Positions 1 through 11,944 are shown, counted from the first letter of the stretch. The stretch: 64,000 bases of DNA from Pseudomonadota bacterium (GCA_018241445.1 JAFEDT010000006.1:248001-312000); one strand, 5' to 3'. The notes: generated by a model from the letters alone, not told the origin. Numbers and translations are program-made.

Positions 1-2
1 TG

Positions 3-356
3 CTGCAGCGCGCCCAGGAAATCGGACGCTTCATGACCTCACGCCTGAAGGGCCTGCAGGTGCGCTTCCCCTGCGTCGGCGAGGTGCGCGCACTGGGCGC
101 GATGGTGGCGGTGGAGCTGGTGAAGAACGGGCGCGCCGACGCCCCGGACGCCGACCTGACCCGCGCGCTGGTACAGGCTGCCGCCCGCGCAGGGCTGGTG
201 ATCCTCTCCTGCGGAATCTACGCCAATGTCATCCGTTTCCTGGCGCCGCTCACCATCCCGGATGCGCAGTTGAAGGAAGGATTCAACCTGTTCGAGAAGG
301 CCCTCGAGGAAGTCGCCGGGACCGTCACTGCGGCGCCTGCCCGCGCCACGGGCTGA
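3..356 (+). CDS. gabT: 4-aminobutyrate aminotransferase-like, C-terminal part
   Basis: This is the last ~117 residues of a PLP-dependent class III aminotransferase; the window edge removes the PLP-binding core. The readable tail (GEVRALGAMVAVELV, then LVILSCGIYANVIRFLAPLT) is the C-terminal small domain of GabT/PuuE-type enzymes, including the conserved arginine in NVIRFLAPL. Such enzymes transfer the amino group of GABA or a similar omega-amino acid to 2-oxoglutarate in the cytoplasm. The frame is open from base 3 with no start inside the window. Substrate cannot be decided from the tail; 5-aminovalerate or related transaminases are alternatives. Confidence 0.85.
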   Translation: MQRAQEIGRFMTSRLKGLQVRFPCVGEVRALGAMVAVELVKNGRADAPDADLTRALVQAAARAGLVILSCGIYANVIRFLAPLTIPDAQLKEGFNLFEKALEEVAGTVTAAPARATG

Positions 357-367
357 GAGCCCTTTAA

Positions 368-667
368 CTACGCCCGCCCGGCGTTGGCGTCGGTGGGCGT
401 GTGGAAATACTCGCTCTCCGAGGCGAGCTGTTCCATCAGCCGCTTCAACTCCGCCATGCGGCCCTGGGCCGTGCTGATGGGCATGCAGTCCTGGCAGCGC
501 GGATCGCCGCAGGGTTGGCGGGAATACAGCCAGTACTGCAGGGCGCCGGCCAGCAGCCCGTCGGCGATGTCCCACAGGTCCGCGTCCTTGTCCTTGTCGG
601 CAATGCGGTTGCCCAGGTCGACCGCCTTGGAGAACGCGGCATCGAAAGTGTCGGCGAGCTCGGTCAT
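368..667 (-). CDS. hypothetical protein with CxDPRCxxC motif
   Basis: About 99 residues, family not recognised. The body is charged and helical (AFSKAVDLGNRIADKDKDADLWDIADGLLAG) followed by a Cys-rich stretch PCGDPRCQDC that could bind zinc or iron, then a helical tail. No signal peptide or membrane segment. ATG at 667 sits right after AGGAAGTG; a GTG three bases upstream is equally possible. A TATACT hexamer (676-681, minus strand) lies only about 10 bases before the start, so the mRNA leader may be very short. It converges on the aminotransferase (11-base gap) and diverges from the GGDEF-EAL gene. Confidence 0.6.
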   Translation of the reverse strand: MTELADTFDAAFSKAVDLGNRIADKDKDADLWDIADGLLAGALQYWLYSRQPCGDPRCQDCMPISTAQGRMAELKRLMEQLASESEYFHTPTDANAGRA

Positions 668-849
668 CACTTCCTAGTATAGCCGACCCCCGGGCCTGCG
701 CCCGGCGCCGGACCGGCGCGGCCCCCGGGTCCAGCCGGCCGGTACATCCCGAATGTGCCGCAGGTCCTGATCCTGACCCCCGCGAATGGGATGCCCGCCA
801 CGGAAGCCCCGGCCGGCCTGCGCGCATTATCCCGCGCGTACGGCTCTTT

Positions 850-3462
850 ATGTTGCATGGCACAAACCCCGGAATGGACGCCGATACTCACTCCGCGGCT
901 GCGGCCGCCTCACCCACCCGCTGGCGCTGGTTGCGCCTGGGCATCGCGGGTCGCCTGGCCCTGGGCCTCGCTGCCGTGGCTGCGGTGCTGGGCATCGCCC
1001 AGGGTCTCACCGCGAGTACCACGCGCGAAGCGCTCGACGCCGTACACAGCATGCAGAACGTGCACGAGCGCCTGGCGAGCAGCGCCGCCAGCGTCCTGGA
1101 AGAGCTGGTCGCGTACGACCGCGCCGTGGGCGAGTATGTCCAGGAGCACCAGGGCGCCGGCGCCGAGGGCGTGCACGAGGCGGACCTGCAGCTGCAGGAA
1201 GCCGTAGCGGACTACTTCAGCCGCATCCGCGAGCAGCACATCCCCGGCACGGTGCTGCAGCTGCGCAAGCGGCTGTTCGAACACGTGGCAACCGCAAGCC
1301 AGCTCGCCGGCAGGGCGGCCCAGCGGGCGCAGTGGATCGCCGAGCGCGAGCAGGCGCTCAATCGCGTCTACCAGCGGATTGCCAGCGCGGGTGGTTCGGG
1401 ACTCGCCATCAATGGCACGGAAGTTCTCGCGCGCCGCTCCCTGGCCGACCTGGCCACCGCCATCAACGCGGTGCGGGGCAACACGACCGCGTCCCCGTTC
1501 ATGGCGCGCCGTGAGCAGGATTTTATCGCAGCCCTGAACAACCACGCCGCGGAGCTGGAGGCCTCGCCGGGCCGGGCCTGGCTCAACCTGGTACGGGCGG
1601 ATTTTGCCGCGGCCGTGCGGCTGCGCAACCAGACCCGGCGCTACGACCAGGCGAGCGGCGCACAGTGGCACGCACTGCTGGAGGACAGCGCCGCCCTGAC
1701 CGCGGACATCCAGGAAGTCCTGCAGCGGCCGGCACAGGTGGGGTTGCTGCAGGCGGCCCAGCATGCCGCCGCCGCCGCCGAGCACGCCAACACGACGCTA
1801 CTGCAGACCGCCGCCGCGGTATTTGTCGTGCTGCTGCTGATCTTCGTGCTGCTGGTCCTGTCAATCAGCCTGCCGGTGCGCCGCCTGACGGCCGCCACGC
1901 GGCGCCTGGCGAGCGGTGAACGCAGCGTGCGCGCGCCGCAGCAGGGTTCAGCCGAGGTCTATGAGCTCGCCGAATCCTTCAACACCATGGCGGATCGCAT
2001 CGAGCGCGCCGAAGCCGACCTGCGTGCACAGCAGACCGAGCTGGAGCGGCACGTGGCCGAGCGCACCCGGCAGCTGCAGCACCTGGCCCATCACGATCCG
2101 CTGACCCAGCTGCCCAACCGCAGGCAGCTCGCCGACCACCTCGACAGCGCCCTGGCGCGCTGCGGGCCAGACCGGCGCCTGGGGCTGCTGTTCGTGGACG
2201 TCGACAACTTCAAGTCAATCAACGACACGCTCGGCCATAGCTTCGGCGACCGGGTGCTGCAGCAGATCGCTGCGCGCCTGCAGGCCGCCGCCGCCTCGGG
2301 CGGCGCCGAGTTCATGGCGCGCCTGGGCGGCGATGAATTCACCGTGTTGCTGGAGCGCGCGCAATCGGCCGCCGCCGTGGAGAAATGCGCCGCACAGCTG
2401 GTGGCGGCATTGCAGCAACCGCTGCTGGTGGACGGCCGCACCCTGACCGTCAGCGCCAGTATCGGCGCCAGCATCTACCCCGACCACGCCGTGGACGCCG
2501 AGGGCCTGTTGCGTGCCGCGGACGTGGCGCTGTTCCGCGCCAAGGACCTGGGCCGCAACCGCTCCGCACTCTACAACCCGGCGCTCTACGACGCGGCCGC
2601 GCAGCGCTTCCGTCTGGAGCAGTCACTGCGCCGCGCGGTCGAACAGGGTGAACTGCTGCTGATGTACCAGCCGCAGGTGGCGCTGCACACCTGCCAGGTC
2701 AACGGCATGGAGGCGCTGCTGCGCTGGCGCAAGCCGGACGGCCGCATCGCCGCTGCCGCGGAGTTCATCCGTGTAGTCGAGGAGACCGGGCTGATCCACG
2801 AACTCACCGGCTGGGTGCTGCGCACGGCCGCCACCGCCGTGGCGGCCTGGCGCGCCGAGGGCTGGCGTGAGGCCACCGTCGCCGTCAACGTGTCAGCGCC
2901 GCAGCTGCTGGAGCGCGGCTTCGTCGACACCGTGATGCGCACGCTGGAGCTGACGCGCCTGCCCCCCTCGGCGCTGGAGCTGGAGATCACCGAGACGGTG
3001 TTCCAGACCGGGCAGGCGACGATAGAGTCACTGCGGCGCCTGCGTCAGCTGGGCGTGTCGATCGCGCTCGATGATTTCGGCATCGGCTACTCCTCACTCA
3101 CTTCGCTGGAGCAGCTGCCGATCACGCGCGTCAAGCTCGACCGCCTGCTGGTCGCCGGGGTCGACAGCAAACCGCGCACCGCCGCGATCGTGCGCTCGAT
3201 CGTGGCGCTGTGCCACGGGCTGGGCCTGGCGGTGGTTGCGGAGGGCGTGGAGCGCACGGCGCAACTGGAATTCCTGTCGCACTGCGGTCCCATCGGGGTG
3301 CAGGGCTACCTGGTGGCGCACCCCGCGGAGGCGGCGGCGGCGGCGGCCGAAGCCGACGCGGCAAGCGCGCGCACCCGGCTGTCGCTGGATGCGGCGCGGC
3401 AGCTGGGCAATCGGGGGAGCGAGGCGCTGCTGTTCGTGAATCCTCAGCGGCGCAGTTCCTGA
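850..3462 (+). CDS. membrane GGDEF-EAL cyclic-di-GMP protein with HAMP domain
   Basis: This 870-residue inner-membrane signalling protein makes and/or breaks cyclic di-GMP. It has a first membrane helix around residues 31-53, a periplasmic helical sensor to ~315, a second helix at ~318-341, then HAMP and a coiled-coil linker. The GGDEF domain starts near LAHHDPLTQLPNR (~410); its active-site GGDEF at ~493-497 is intact, with no RxxD inhibitory site just before it. The EAL domain starts at ~620 (MEALLRW) with DDFGIGYSS at ~741 and later Lys/Glu/Gln positions present, so phosphodiesterase activity is plausible. The first ATG has no clear ribosome site; ATG at 874 is an alternative. The 3' end overlaps the convergent glycerophosphodiesterase by 19 bases. 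Confidence 0.93.
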   Translation: MLHGTNPGMDADTHSAAAAASPTRWRWLRLGIAGRLALGLAAVAAVLGIAQGLTASTTREALDAVHSMQNVHERLASSAASVLEELVAYDRAVGEYVQEHQGAGAEGVHEADLQLQEAVADYFSRIREQHIPGTVLQLRKRLFEHVATASQLAGRAAQRAQWIAEREQALNRVYQRIASAGGSGLAINGTEVLARRSLADLATAINAVRGNTTASPFMARREQDFIAALNNHAAELEASPGRAWLNLVRADFAAAVRLRNQTRRYDQASGAQWHALLEDSAALTADIQEVLQRPAQVGLLQAAQHAAAAAEHANTTLLQTAAAVFVVLLLIFVLLVLSISLPVRRLTAATRRLASGERSVRAPQQGSAEVYELAESFNTMADRIERAEADLRAQQTELERHVAERTRQLQHLAHHDPLTQLPNRRQLADHLDSALARCGPDRRLGLLFVDVDNFKSINDTLGHSFGDRVLQQIAARLQAAAASGGAEFMARLGGDEFTVLLERAQSAAAVEKCAAQLVAALQQPLLVDGRTLTVSASIGASIYPDHAVDAEGLLRAADVALFRAKDLGRNRSALYNPALYDAAAQRFRLEQSLRRAVEQGELLLMYQPQVALHTCQVNGMEALLRWRKPDGRIAAAAEFIRVVEETGLIHELTGWVLRTAATAVAAWRAEGWREATVAVNVSAPQLLERGFVDTVMRTLELTRLPPSALELEITETVFQTGQATIESLRRLRQLGVSIALDDFGIGYSSLTSLEQLPITRVKLDRLLVAGVDSKPRTAAIVRSIVALCHGLGLAVVAEGVERTAQLEFLSHCGPIGVQGYLVAHPAEAAAAAAEADAASARTRLSLDAARQLGNRGSEALLFVNPQRRSS

Positions 3463-4484
3463 CACACCGCCACCGCCAGGTCAGGCTGGTCGGTGAAAAA
3501 CCCGTCGATGCCGCAGGCCAGGAAGGCGCGCAGCTCCAGCCCCAGGTCGCCGCGTTGCGCCTCGCCGCCGGCAGTGCGCGCCTGCGCCGGCAGGAAGGCA
3601 TTCTCGGCCCGAAACGTCCACGGAAACACCGCGAGACCCGCGGCATGCGCGTCCGCCACCAGTGAGGTGGGCCGGGTGAGCGCGCCGCTGGCGTCGCGGG
3701 GAATCACCAGTGACTTCTCAGGGCCTACTGCCTGGGCGTAACGCGCGATCTGCGCCAGGCCCGCCGGCTGCAGCATCTGCGCGTAGTCGCAGGCCACACC
3801 CGCGGCGAGCAGGTCCCGGGGTGCGCCTGTCGCCTCGATCAACTGCACGCGCCGCAGCCGCGTGAGGCGCGCCAGCGCCTTGAGGTTGCCCACCTCGAAT
3901 GACTCCAGCCACACCGGGTCGACCGCCTCGCGGTAGCCGTAGCGCTCCAGCAGCGCGACCAGCGGCGGCTCGACGGCCAGGCCGCGCGCCGCGAAATGAC
4001 TCGAGTGTTTGATCTCAGGAACGATCCCGACGCGCGCCGGCGGCGCTGCGCCGAGCTGCCGCGCCTGCAGGGCGCGGATCTCTTCCAGTGCGCGCACCAG
4101 CAGCAGGATCTCCTCGAGCGTCGCAATGCTGAACTGTCCGTCGAAACGGGCGTTGGCCGGGCGCAGCCGCGGGATGCGCTCGCGCACCCGCAGCGTCTTC
4201 AGTTCCGCCAGCGTGAAGTCCTCGGTGAACCAACCCTCCATGAGTGTGCCGTCCACCTCGCGCACACAGCGGCGCGCCGCGAACTGCGGCCGCTGCGCGA
4301 CGTCGGTGGTGGCGGCGATCTCGTTCTCGTGGCGCGCAACCAGCACGCCATCGCGTGTCATGACCAGGTCCGGCTCGATGCTGTCGGCGCCCTGCTGCAC
4401 CGCCAGGAAGTACGATGTCAGGGTGTGCTCGGGCACGTAGCCGCTGGCGCCGCGGTGGCCGATGATCGTCACGGGCGTGCTCAT
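3444..4484 (-). CDS. glpQ: glycerophosphodiester phosphodiesterase
   Basis: This enzyme hydrolyses glycerophosphodiesters to sn-glycerol 3-phosphate and an alcohol. The TIM-barrel signature is clear near the N-terminus: [15 protein letters not shown], then [22 protein letters not shown], giving the catalytic His pair and acidic metal ligands. At ~346 residues it has the length of periplasmic GlpQ rather than the shorter cytosolic UgpQ, but no signal peptide is visible, so a cytosolic location is likely. ATG at 4484 gives the compact [12 protein letters not shown] start; ATG at 4493 is also possible. The glpK-glpF pair lies about 10 kb away, so glycerol 3-phosphate metabolism is represented twice in the window without linkage. 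Confidence 0.9.
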   Translation of the reverse strand: MSTPVTIIGHRGASGYVPEHTLTSYFLAVQQGADSIEPDLVMTRDGVLVARHENEIAATTDVAQRPQFAARRCVREVDGTLMEGWFTEDFTLAELKTLRVRERIPRLRPANARFDGQFSIATLEEILLLVRALEEIRALQARQLGAAPPARVGIVPEIKHSSHFAARGLAVEPPLVALLERYGYREAVDPVWLESFEVGNLKALARLTRLRRVQLIEATGAPRDLLAAGVACDYAQMLQPAGLAQIARYAQAVGPEKSLVIPRDASGALTRPTSLVADAHAAGLAVFPWTFRAENAFLPAQARTAGGEAQRGDLGLELRAFLACGIDGFFTDQPDLAVAVCQELRR

Positions 4485-4531
4485 GCCGCCCATACCAGCA
4501 CAGCGGCATGGGCCTTGCTAGACTTTCGCGG

Positions 4532-6415
4532 GTGCTGCTGACAGAACGCGACATCTATCACTTCCGCGAGGGCACCTACTACCGCGCCTGGACCACTCTC
4601 GGCGCGCACCCCTGCCGCGGGCCGGCCGGGCCGGCCACACGCTTCGCCGTGTGGGCCCCGGATGCCGCGCAAGTGTCGGTGATCGGGGATTTCAACGGCT
4701 GGCGGCCCGCGGCGCATCCGCTGCAGCCGCGCACGGATTCCTCGGGAATATGGCAGGGCGAGATCACCGGCGCGGGCCCGGGCACCCTCTACAAGTACCA
4801 CGTGGTGTCGCGGCACGGCGGTGTGGGCGAGAAGGCCGACCCCTACGCGCTGCGCACCGAGACGCCGCCGCGCACCGCCTCGGTGGTATGGGATCTCGAC
4901 TACGAGTGGGGTGACACTGAGTGGATGGCGCAGCGTGCGCGCCGCAATTCGCTGCAGGCGCCGTGGTCGATCTACGAGCTGCACCTGGGGTCATGGCGGC
5001 GCGTGCCGGCGGAGGGCAACCGGCCGCTCAACTACCGCGAGCTTGCCGTCGCCGTAGCCGACTATGTCACAGACATGGGCTTCACCCACGTGGAACTGAT
5101 GCCGGTGATGGAGCACCCCTTCTACGGCTCGTGGGGCTACCAGGTCACGGGCTACTTCGCCCCCAGCGCACGCTACGGCACGCCGCAGGATTTCATGTAC
5201 CTGGTGGACCACCTGCACCAGCGCGGCATCGGTGTGATCCTGGACTGGGTGCCGTCGCACTTCCCCAGCGATGCCCACGGACTGGCCCGGTTCGACGGCA
5301 CGCACCTGTACGAACACGCCGACCCGCGCCAGGGCTTCCACCCCGAGTGGAACAGCTCGATCTTCAACTACGGCCGCGCCGAGGTGCGCAACTTCCTGGG
5401 CAGCAACGCGCTGTTCTGGCTGGACGTCTACCACGCCGACGCGCTGCGGGTGGACGCCGTGGCCTCCATGCTGTACCTCGACTACGGCCGGCGCGCCGGG
5501 GAGTGGATCCCCAACCGCCACGGCGGGCACGAGAACCTGGAGGCGGTGGAGTTCCTGCGCGAGCTCAATCTCGCCGCCTATCGCGACCATCCCGACACCC
5601 AGACGATTGCCGAGGAGTCAACCGCCTGGCCGCAGGTGTCACGACCGACCTGGCTCGGCGGGCTCGGCTTCGGCCTCAAGTGGAACATGGGCTGGATGCA
5701 CGACACCCTGGGTTACCTGCAGCAGGACCCGGTGCACCGCAAGTTCCACCACAACCGGCTGACATTCAGCATCTGGTACGCCTTCAGCGAGAATTTCGTG
5801 CTGCCGCTGTCGCACGACGAGGTGGTGCACGGCAAGGGCTCGCTCATCGGCCGCATGCCCGGCGATGAGTGGCAGCAGTTCGCCAACCTGCGGCTGCTGT
5901 TCGGCTACATGTGGACCCACCCGGGCAAGAAGTTGCTGTTCATGGGCGGGGAGTTCGGTCAGCGGCGCGAGTGGCAGCACGATGAGAGCCTGGAATGGCA
6001 CGTGCTGCAGCATCCGCCGCACGCCGGCGTGCAGCGCTGGGTGCGCGACCTGAACGACCTGTACCGCCGCACCCCTGCCCTGCACCAGCTGGACTTCAGC
6101 GACAGTGGCTTCCAGTGGGTCAGCAGCGGGGACGCCGACGCCAGCGTGATCGCCTTCCTGCGCCGCGATGCCGCGGCTGCGCCGCTGCTGGTGGTGTGCA
6201 ACTTCACGCCGGTGCCGCGCGATCGCTATCGCCTCGGGGTGCCGCAAGGCGGAGCATGGCGGGAATTGCTCAACAGCGATGCCGGCATCTACGGCGGCAG
6301 CAGCCTCGGCAACCTCGGCGGCGCGGCGGCCGACGGTCCGGGGATGCACGGCCTGCCGCATTCCCTGGCGCTGCACCTGCCGCCGCTGGCGGTGCTGGTG
6401 CTCGCGCCAGCGTAG
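4532..6415 (+). CDS. glgB: 1,4-alpha-glucan branching enzyme
   Basis: The enzyme makes alpha-1,6 branches in glycogen. An N-terminal CBM48 module ([20 protein letters not shown]) precedes a GH13 barrel. Catalytic signatures are intact: [11 protein letters not shown] with the nucleophile Asp at ~308, IAEEST with the acid/base Glu at ~361, and [14 protein letters not shown] with the transition-state Asp at ~429. A beta-sandwich closes the protein. It is the ~630-residue form lacking the extra N1 domain of enterobacterial GlgB. The GTG at 4532 gives the family-like [14 protein letters not shown]; an upstream ATG at 4508 is possible, but TAGACT (4518-4523) between them looks like a -10 box. No other glycogen genes are nearby, so it is an orphan here. 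Confidence 0.95.
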   Translation: MLLTERDIYHFREGTYYRAWTTLGAHPCRGPAGPATRFAVWAPDAAQVSVIGDFNGWRPAAHPLQPRTDSSGIWQGEITGAGPGTLYKYHVVSRHGGVGEKADPYALRTETPPRTASVVWDLDYEWGDTEWMAQRARRNSLQAPWSIYELHLGSWRRVPAEGNRPLNYRELAVAVADYVTDMGFTHVELMPVMEHPFYGSWGYQVTGYFAPSARYGTPQDFMYLVDHLHQRGIGVILDWVPSHFPSDAHGLARFDGTHLYEHADPRQGFHPEWNSSIFNYGRAEVRNFLGSNALFWLDVYHADALRVDAVASMLYLDYGRRAGEWIPNRHGGHENLEAVEFLRELNLAAYRDHPDTQTIAEESTAWPQVSRPTWLGGLGFGLKWNMGWMHDTLGYLQQDPVHRKFHHNRLTFSIWYAFSENFVLPLSHDEVVHGKGSLIGRMPGDEWQQFANLRLLFGYMWTHPGKKLLFMGGEFGQRREWQHDESLEWHVLQHPPHAGVQRWVRDLNDLYRRTPALHQLDFSDSGFQWVSSGDADASVIAFLRRDAAAAPLLVVCNFTPVPRDRYRLGVPQGGAWRELLNSDAGIYGGSSLGNLGGAAADGPGMHGLPHSLALHLPPLAVLVLAPA

Positions 6416-6429
6416 GTCTGCCCGCGCGC

Positions 6430-8280
<1,851 letters not shown>

Positions 8281-8283
8281 TGT

Positions 8284-9171
8284 TCAGCCGGCGGTGCGCG
8301 TGGCCTGGTACAGGGGCATGACCGCGGGGATGCGCGCCTGCAGATCGGAAATGCGGCTGGCCGAGGACGGGTGAGTGCTCAGGAACTGCGGTGGCGCGGA
8401 CTTGTCCAGCGCCATCATCTTCTGCCACACGCTGACCGCGGCATGGGGGTCGTAGCCCGCGCGCGCCATCAGCTCCAGCCCCATGACATCGGCCTCGGAC
8501 TCCTGCTCGCGGCTGTGCGGCAACTGGAAGGTCACGTTGGCGATCTCGCTGGCGAGCCCCGCGCCGACGTCGCCGACACCGGTGGCCACCGCGAGGCCGG
8601 CGATGGCGAGCTGCTGCGCATAGGCGCGCGACACCCGCTCGCGGGTGTGCTCGCGCAGCGCGTGGGAGATCTCGTGACCGATGACCGCGGCCAGTTCCGC
8701 GTCAGTCAGCTTCAGCTTTGTCACCAGGCCGCTGTACACCATGATCTTGCCGCCCGGCATTGCGTAGGCGTTGAGGTCGTCGGTGGTCAGGACGTTGACC
8801 TCCCACGGCCAGCCGGGAGCGTCGCTGCGGAACACCGCGGTCTGGGGGATCAGGCGCGCGGCGATGGCGCGCACGCGCGCCGTGAGGGCCGGGTCGGTGT
8901 TGAGCTTGCCGCTCTCGCGCGCCTTGCCGGTCTCCTGGGCGTAGGCCTTGATCGCGCCCTGCTCCACCTCCGCTTCCGACACCATCATGTACTGGCGGCG
9001 CTGCACGCCGACGGCACCGGGCTGGGTGGTCTGCACGGCAGTGCAGGCGGCCAGGGCCAAAGCCCCCAGCAGCGCCGCCAACGCAACAGCGATGGCGCGC
9101 CGCAGCGGGCGGCACTCAGGCGCGCCGCAGACGGCCGCGCCGATGGTCGTTGAGGATCTCACGTGCGGCAT
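8284..9171 (-). CDS. M48 family metallopeptidase, lipoprotein
   Basis: A zinc endopeptidase probably facing the periplasm, related to LoiP/BepA/YcaL. A hydrophobic signal ends in a lipobox-like LGALALAAC near residue ~43. The zinc motif HEISH lies in AVIGHEISHALREHTRERVS, with the third ligand Glu in ESEADVMGLELMARAGYDP. Length (~295 residues) is normal for single-domain M48 lipoproteins. Start choice is difficult: ATG at 9171 is inside the 3' end of the upstream FAD-oxidoreductase gene (56-base overlap), and there is no ATG or GTG nearer the signal sequence. It is followed after 3 bases by the ABC exporter, so it may process the exported substrate or simply share an operon. Confidence 0.87.
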   Translation of the reverse strand: MPHVRSSTTIGAAVCGAPECRPLRRAIAVALAALLGALALAACTAVQTTQPGAVGVQRRQYMMVSEAEVEQGAIKAYAQETGKARESGKLNTDPALTARVRAIAARLIPQTAVFRSDAPGWPWEVNVLTTDDLNAYAMPGGKIMVYSGLVTKLKLTDAELAAVIGHEISHALREHTRERVSRAYAQQLAIAGLAVATGVGDVGAGLASEIANVTFQLPHSREQESEADVMGLELMARAGYDPHAAVSVWQKMMALDKSAPPQFLSTHPSSASRISDLQARIPAVMPLYQATRTAG

Positions 9172-10744
9172 TGTAGCCCGGGGCGCCGGTAACCCCGCCA
9201 CCCGGGTGGGTGCCGGCGCCGCACATGTACAGGCCGCCGAGCGGCCCGCGGTAGTTGCCGTAGCCGAGCATCGGGCGCGCGGAGAACAGCTGGTCCAGGC
9301 TCAGGGCACCATGCGCGATGTCACCGCCCGTCAGGCCGAAGGTACGTTCCAGGTCGAGCGGGCTCATGATCTGCCGCCCCAGCACCGCAGCGCGGAAGTT
9401 GGGGGCATGGGCCGTGACGGTGTCGATCATCAGGTCGGCGACCTGTTCGCGGTGCGTGTCCCAGGACTCGCCGTTGGGCAGCTGCGGCGCGACGTGCTGG
9501 CAGAACAGGCTGGCGACGTGCTGTCCCGGCGGCGCCAGGGAATCATCCAGGGTCGAGGGAATCACCAGCTCCACGATCGGCTGCCGTGACCAGCCGTGCA
9601 GGCGCGCATCAAAATAGGCCCGCTCCATGTACGACAGCGTCGGGGCGATGATGATGCCGGAGGTATGGTGATCGCCGGCCGTGCGCCCCGGCAGGCAGGT
9701 GAAGTCCGGCAGCTCCGACAGGGCGACGTTCATGCGGAAGGTGCCCGAACCGCAGCGCCAGTGACTCATGTGTTCACGGAATTCCTCCGGCAGCGTCCCG
9801 GGCGCGAACATGGTGGTGTACAGCAGCTTCGGGTTGAGGTTGGACACCACCGCCGCGGCGCGCAGTGTCCGCCCGGACTGCGTCAGCACGCCCACGGCGC
9901 GGCCGTTCTCCACCAGCACCTCGCGCACCGGGGTGTCGACGTGGATGGTGACGCCACGGGCCGTGGCGGCGCGCGCCATGGCCTGGGTGATCGCCCCCAT
10001 GCCGCCGATGGCATGTCCCCATGCGCCCTTCTTGCCGTTGACCTCGCCGAATACGTGGTGCAGCAGCACGTAGGCCGAACCCGGTGTGTAGGGACTGGCG
10101 TAATTGCCGACCACGCCGTCGAAGCCGTACACCGCCTTGATGGGATCGCTCTCGAACCAGTTGTCCAGGTAGTCGCCCGCCGACATGGCGAACAGCGACA
10201 GCAGCTCGCGCCGCAGGGGCATGTCCAGGCGGCGCAGGCGGCCGCCCAGGCGCGCGCCGCGCACCAGTTCCGGCAGTGCGGTGCGCCAGTCGCCGGCGGT
10301 GACGTTGGGCGGCGTGGTCAGCACCAGGTCGCGCAGCAGATCGGCGATGGCCTCCAGCCGCTCGCCGTAGGCGGTCAGACGCCCCGCATCGCGGGCGCTG
10401 AAGCGCGCCACCTCGTCGTGGGTGCGCCCGCCGCCGGTCAGCAGGTAACGGCCGTCCGCGGTCGGCAGGAAGTTGGCGCAGCGCCGCTCCACCACTTGCA
10501 GGCCGTATTTCGCCAGTTCCAGGTCGCGGATCACCACCGGGTTGAGCAGCGACACCGTGTAGGAGGCGACCGAATTGCGGAATCCCGGATGGAACTCCTC
10601 GGTAACCGCCGCTCCTCCAACCACGCCGCGGCGCTCCAGCACCGTGACCGCAAGGCCCGCCGCCGCCAGGTAGGCGGCGCATACCAGTCCGTTGTGGCCG
10701 CCGCCGACGATCAGGACATCGCTGTCGGTGCTGCGCTCAGCCAC
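9116..10744 (-). CDS. CrtI/PYROXD2-like FAD-dependent oxidoreductase
   Basis: This 542-residue flavoprotein belongs to the phytoene desaturase-like superfamily. The N-terminal dinucleotide motif is DVLIVGGGHNGLVCAAYL followed by VLERRGVVGGAAVTEE, and the C-terminal FAD motif is LYMCGAGTHPGGGVTGAPG. It resembles the PYROXD2 branch more than carotenoid CrtI, and no crtB or crtE is nearby, so a carotenoid role is not supported. Its start overlaps the end of the Rieske gene by 8 bases, implying translational coupling, and its end overlaps the M48 gene. A two-step oxidation of the same substrate by the Rieske enzyme and this enzyme is a reasonable inference. Confidence 0.87.
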   Translation of the reverse strand: MAERSTDSDVLIVGGGHNGLVCAAYLAAAGLAVTVLERRGVVGGAAVTEEFHPGFRNSVASYTVSLLNPVVIRDLELAKYGLQVVERRCANFLPTADGRYLLTGGGRTHDEVARFSARDAGRLTAYGERLEAIADLLRDLVLTTPPNVTAGDWRTALPELVRGARLGGRLRRLDMPLRRELLSLFAMSAGDYLDNWFESDPIKAVYGFDGVVGNYASPYTPGSAYVLLHHVFGEVNGKKGAWGHAIGGMGAITQAMARAATARGVTIHVDTPVREVLVENGRAVGVLTQSGRTLRAAAVVSNLNPKLLYTTMFAPGTLPEEFREHMSHWRCGSGTFRMNVALSELPDFTCLPGRTAGDHHTSGIIIAPTLSYMERAYFDARLHGWSRQPIVELVIPSTLDDSLAPPGQHVASLFCQHVAPQLPNGESWDTHREQVADLMIDTVTAHAPNFRAAVLGRQIMSPLDLERTFGLTGGDIAHGALSLDQLFSARPMLGYGNYRGPLGGLYMCGAGTHPGGGVTGAPGYNAAREILNDHRRGRLRRA

Positions 10745-11912
10745 GGCTCCAGCCCCGCGGCGGAGGCGCCGCCTGGGTGCATTGCGGGATCAGGCCGCGC
10801 ATGCGCCGCGCGAAGCTGCGCAGGCACACCTCGCCGTCGCTCAAAGGCCCCATGCCATAGCTGCTGGAGCCCATGCCCGCCTGCACGCGCTCGATCAGCG
10901 CCTTGTCCTCCAGGCTGACCTTGCGGTTGATGCGCCAGTTCAGGTAGCGGCTGGCGCGCATCTCGCGGCGCGTGTCGGGATGCACGTAGGCAATCTCACG
11001 CACCATCGTCTGCGTGGGCGACACCGGCAGGAACTGCATGAAGTCCACCTGGTCGGGATAGATGTCGAGCGCCACGTTGGGCCACAGCTTGAAGTAGGTC
11101 CACAGCCGCTGCCGCTCTCGCGGCAGGAACGCTACCTGCGGCAGCAGCTTCTGATACAGCCGCTCCGACCAGTTGTTCGACGGGACGTCGCGCAGCGCGC
11201 CCCACATCTTGTCGACCCACGGCTGCGCCTCGATACCGTAGCCCTGGCCGAACAGGCGCGTCAGCCCCGGGTGCGCCACGTTGATGTGCAGGCCGTCGGA
11301 GTAGTTGTCGGCGACGTTCTTCCAGTTGACCGCCCGCGGCCGTAGCGTGACGCGCCCGTAGGGCACCAGCTCCTCCAGGCGGTACGCGGCCAGCTCGTGC
11401 TCGTAGGGGGCCATCATCTCACGCACGCTGGGCAGTCCCCTGGCGAAGCGCACGAAGATGAAGCCCATGTACACCTCGTGCTCCAGCGGCGCGAGCCCGT
11501 GGCGCGCGGTATCCAGCCCCTTGAAGGCATCCTTGTTGGGAACGCCCACCAGGCGCCCGTCCAGGCCATAACTCCAGGCATGGTACGGACAGGTAATACG
11601 CCGGCCGCAGTTGCCCTGCCCGTCCAGCAGCCGCGCCGCGCGGTGGCGGCAGACATTATGGAAGGCGCGCACCGCACCGTCGGCGGCGCGCAGCACCACC
11701 ACCGGTTCGCTGAAGAACTCGAAGGTATGGAAGTCGCCGGTCCTGGGGATGTCGCTGACGTGACATACCAGCTGCCAGCTGTTGCGGAACACAACCTCGC
11801 GCTCGTGCTCGAAGAACTCCTGGTCGCGATAGATCCACGCCGGCAGGCTCTGGGCTTCCAGGTCGGCGGGCGGCGCGGCGGCGTCGACGCGCCGCAGGGG
11901 GGTGGTGCTCAT
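10737..11912 (-). CDS. Rieske non-heme iron oxygenase, alpha subunit type
   Basis: A 391-residue aromatic-ring-hydroxylating-type oxygenase. The N-terminal Rieske [2Fe-2S] motif is complete: CRHRAARL ... CPYHAWSY. The catalytic domain has the mononuclear iron ligands in NYSDGLHINVAHPGL (Asp/His-His pattern). No beta subunit, ferredoxin or reductase gene is adjacent, so electrons must come from elsewhere or from an unlinked reductase. ATG at 11912 is chosen because AGAGGAA precedes it by 6 bases and upstream residues of the open frame are not family-like. It is the first gene of the minus-strand set and lies 17 bases downstream of the dyad at 11929-11944. Confidence 0.9.
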   Translation of the reverse strand: MSTTPLRRVDAAAPPADLEAQSLPAWIYRDQEFFEHEREVVFRNSWQLVCHVSDIPRTGDFHTFEFFSEPVVVLRAADGAVRAFHNVCRHRAARLLDGQGNCGRRITCPYHAWSYGLDGRLVGVPNKDAFKGLDTARHGLAPLEHEVYMGFIFVRFARGLPSVREMMAPYEHELAAYRLEELVPYGRVTLRPRAVNWKNVADNYSDGLHINVAHPGLTRLFGQGYGIEAQPWVDKMWGALRDVPSNNWSERLYQKLLPQVAFLPRERQRLWTYFKLWPNVALDIYPDQVDFMQFLPVSPTQTMVREIAYVHPDTRREMRASRYLNWRINRKVSLEDKALIERVQAGMGSSSYGMGPLSDGEVCLRSFARRMRGLIPQCTQAAPPPRGWSRG

Positions 11913-11928
11913 GGCTGTTCCTCTGCTG

Positions 11929-11944
11929 TTGAACGATCGTACAA
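11929..11944. promoter_or_regulatory. putative operator dyad upstream of Rieske operon
   Basis: TTGAACGATCGTACAA is a 16-bp inverted repeat with seven of eight base pairs matching around a perfect ACGATCGT core. It lies 17 bases before the Rieske start and 63 bases before the divergent DUF2721 gene. Size and symmetry suit a TetR-type repressor, but no such gene lies next to it in the window. Confidence 0.5.

Noticed and set aside
9116..10744. Carotenoid biosynthesis (CrtI) call
   Set aside because: No crtB, crtE or crtY partner; motifs closer to the PYROXD2-like branch.
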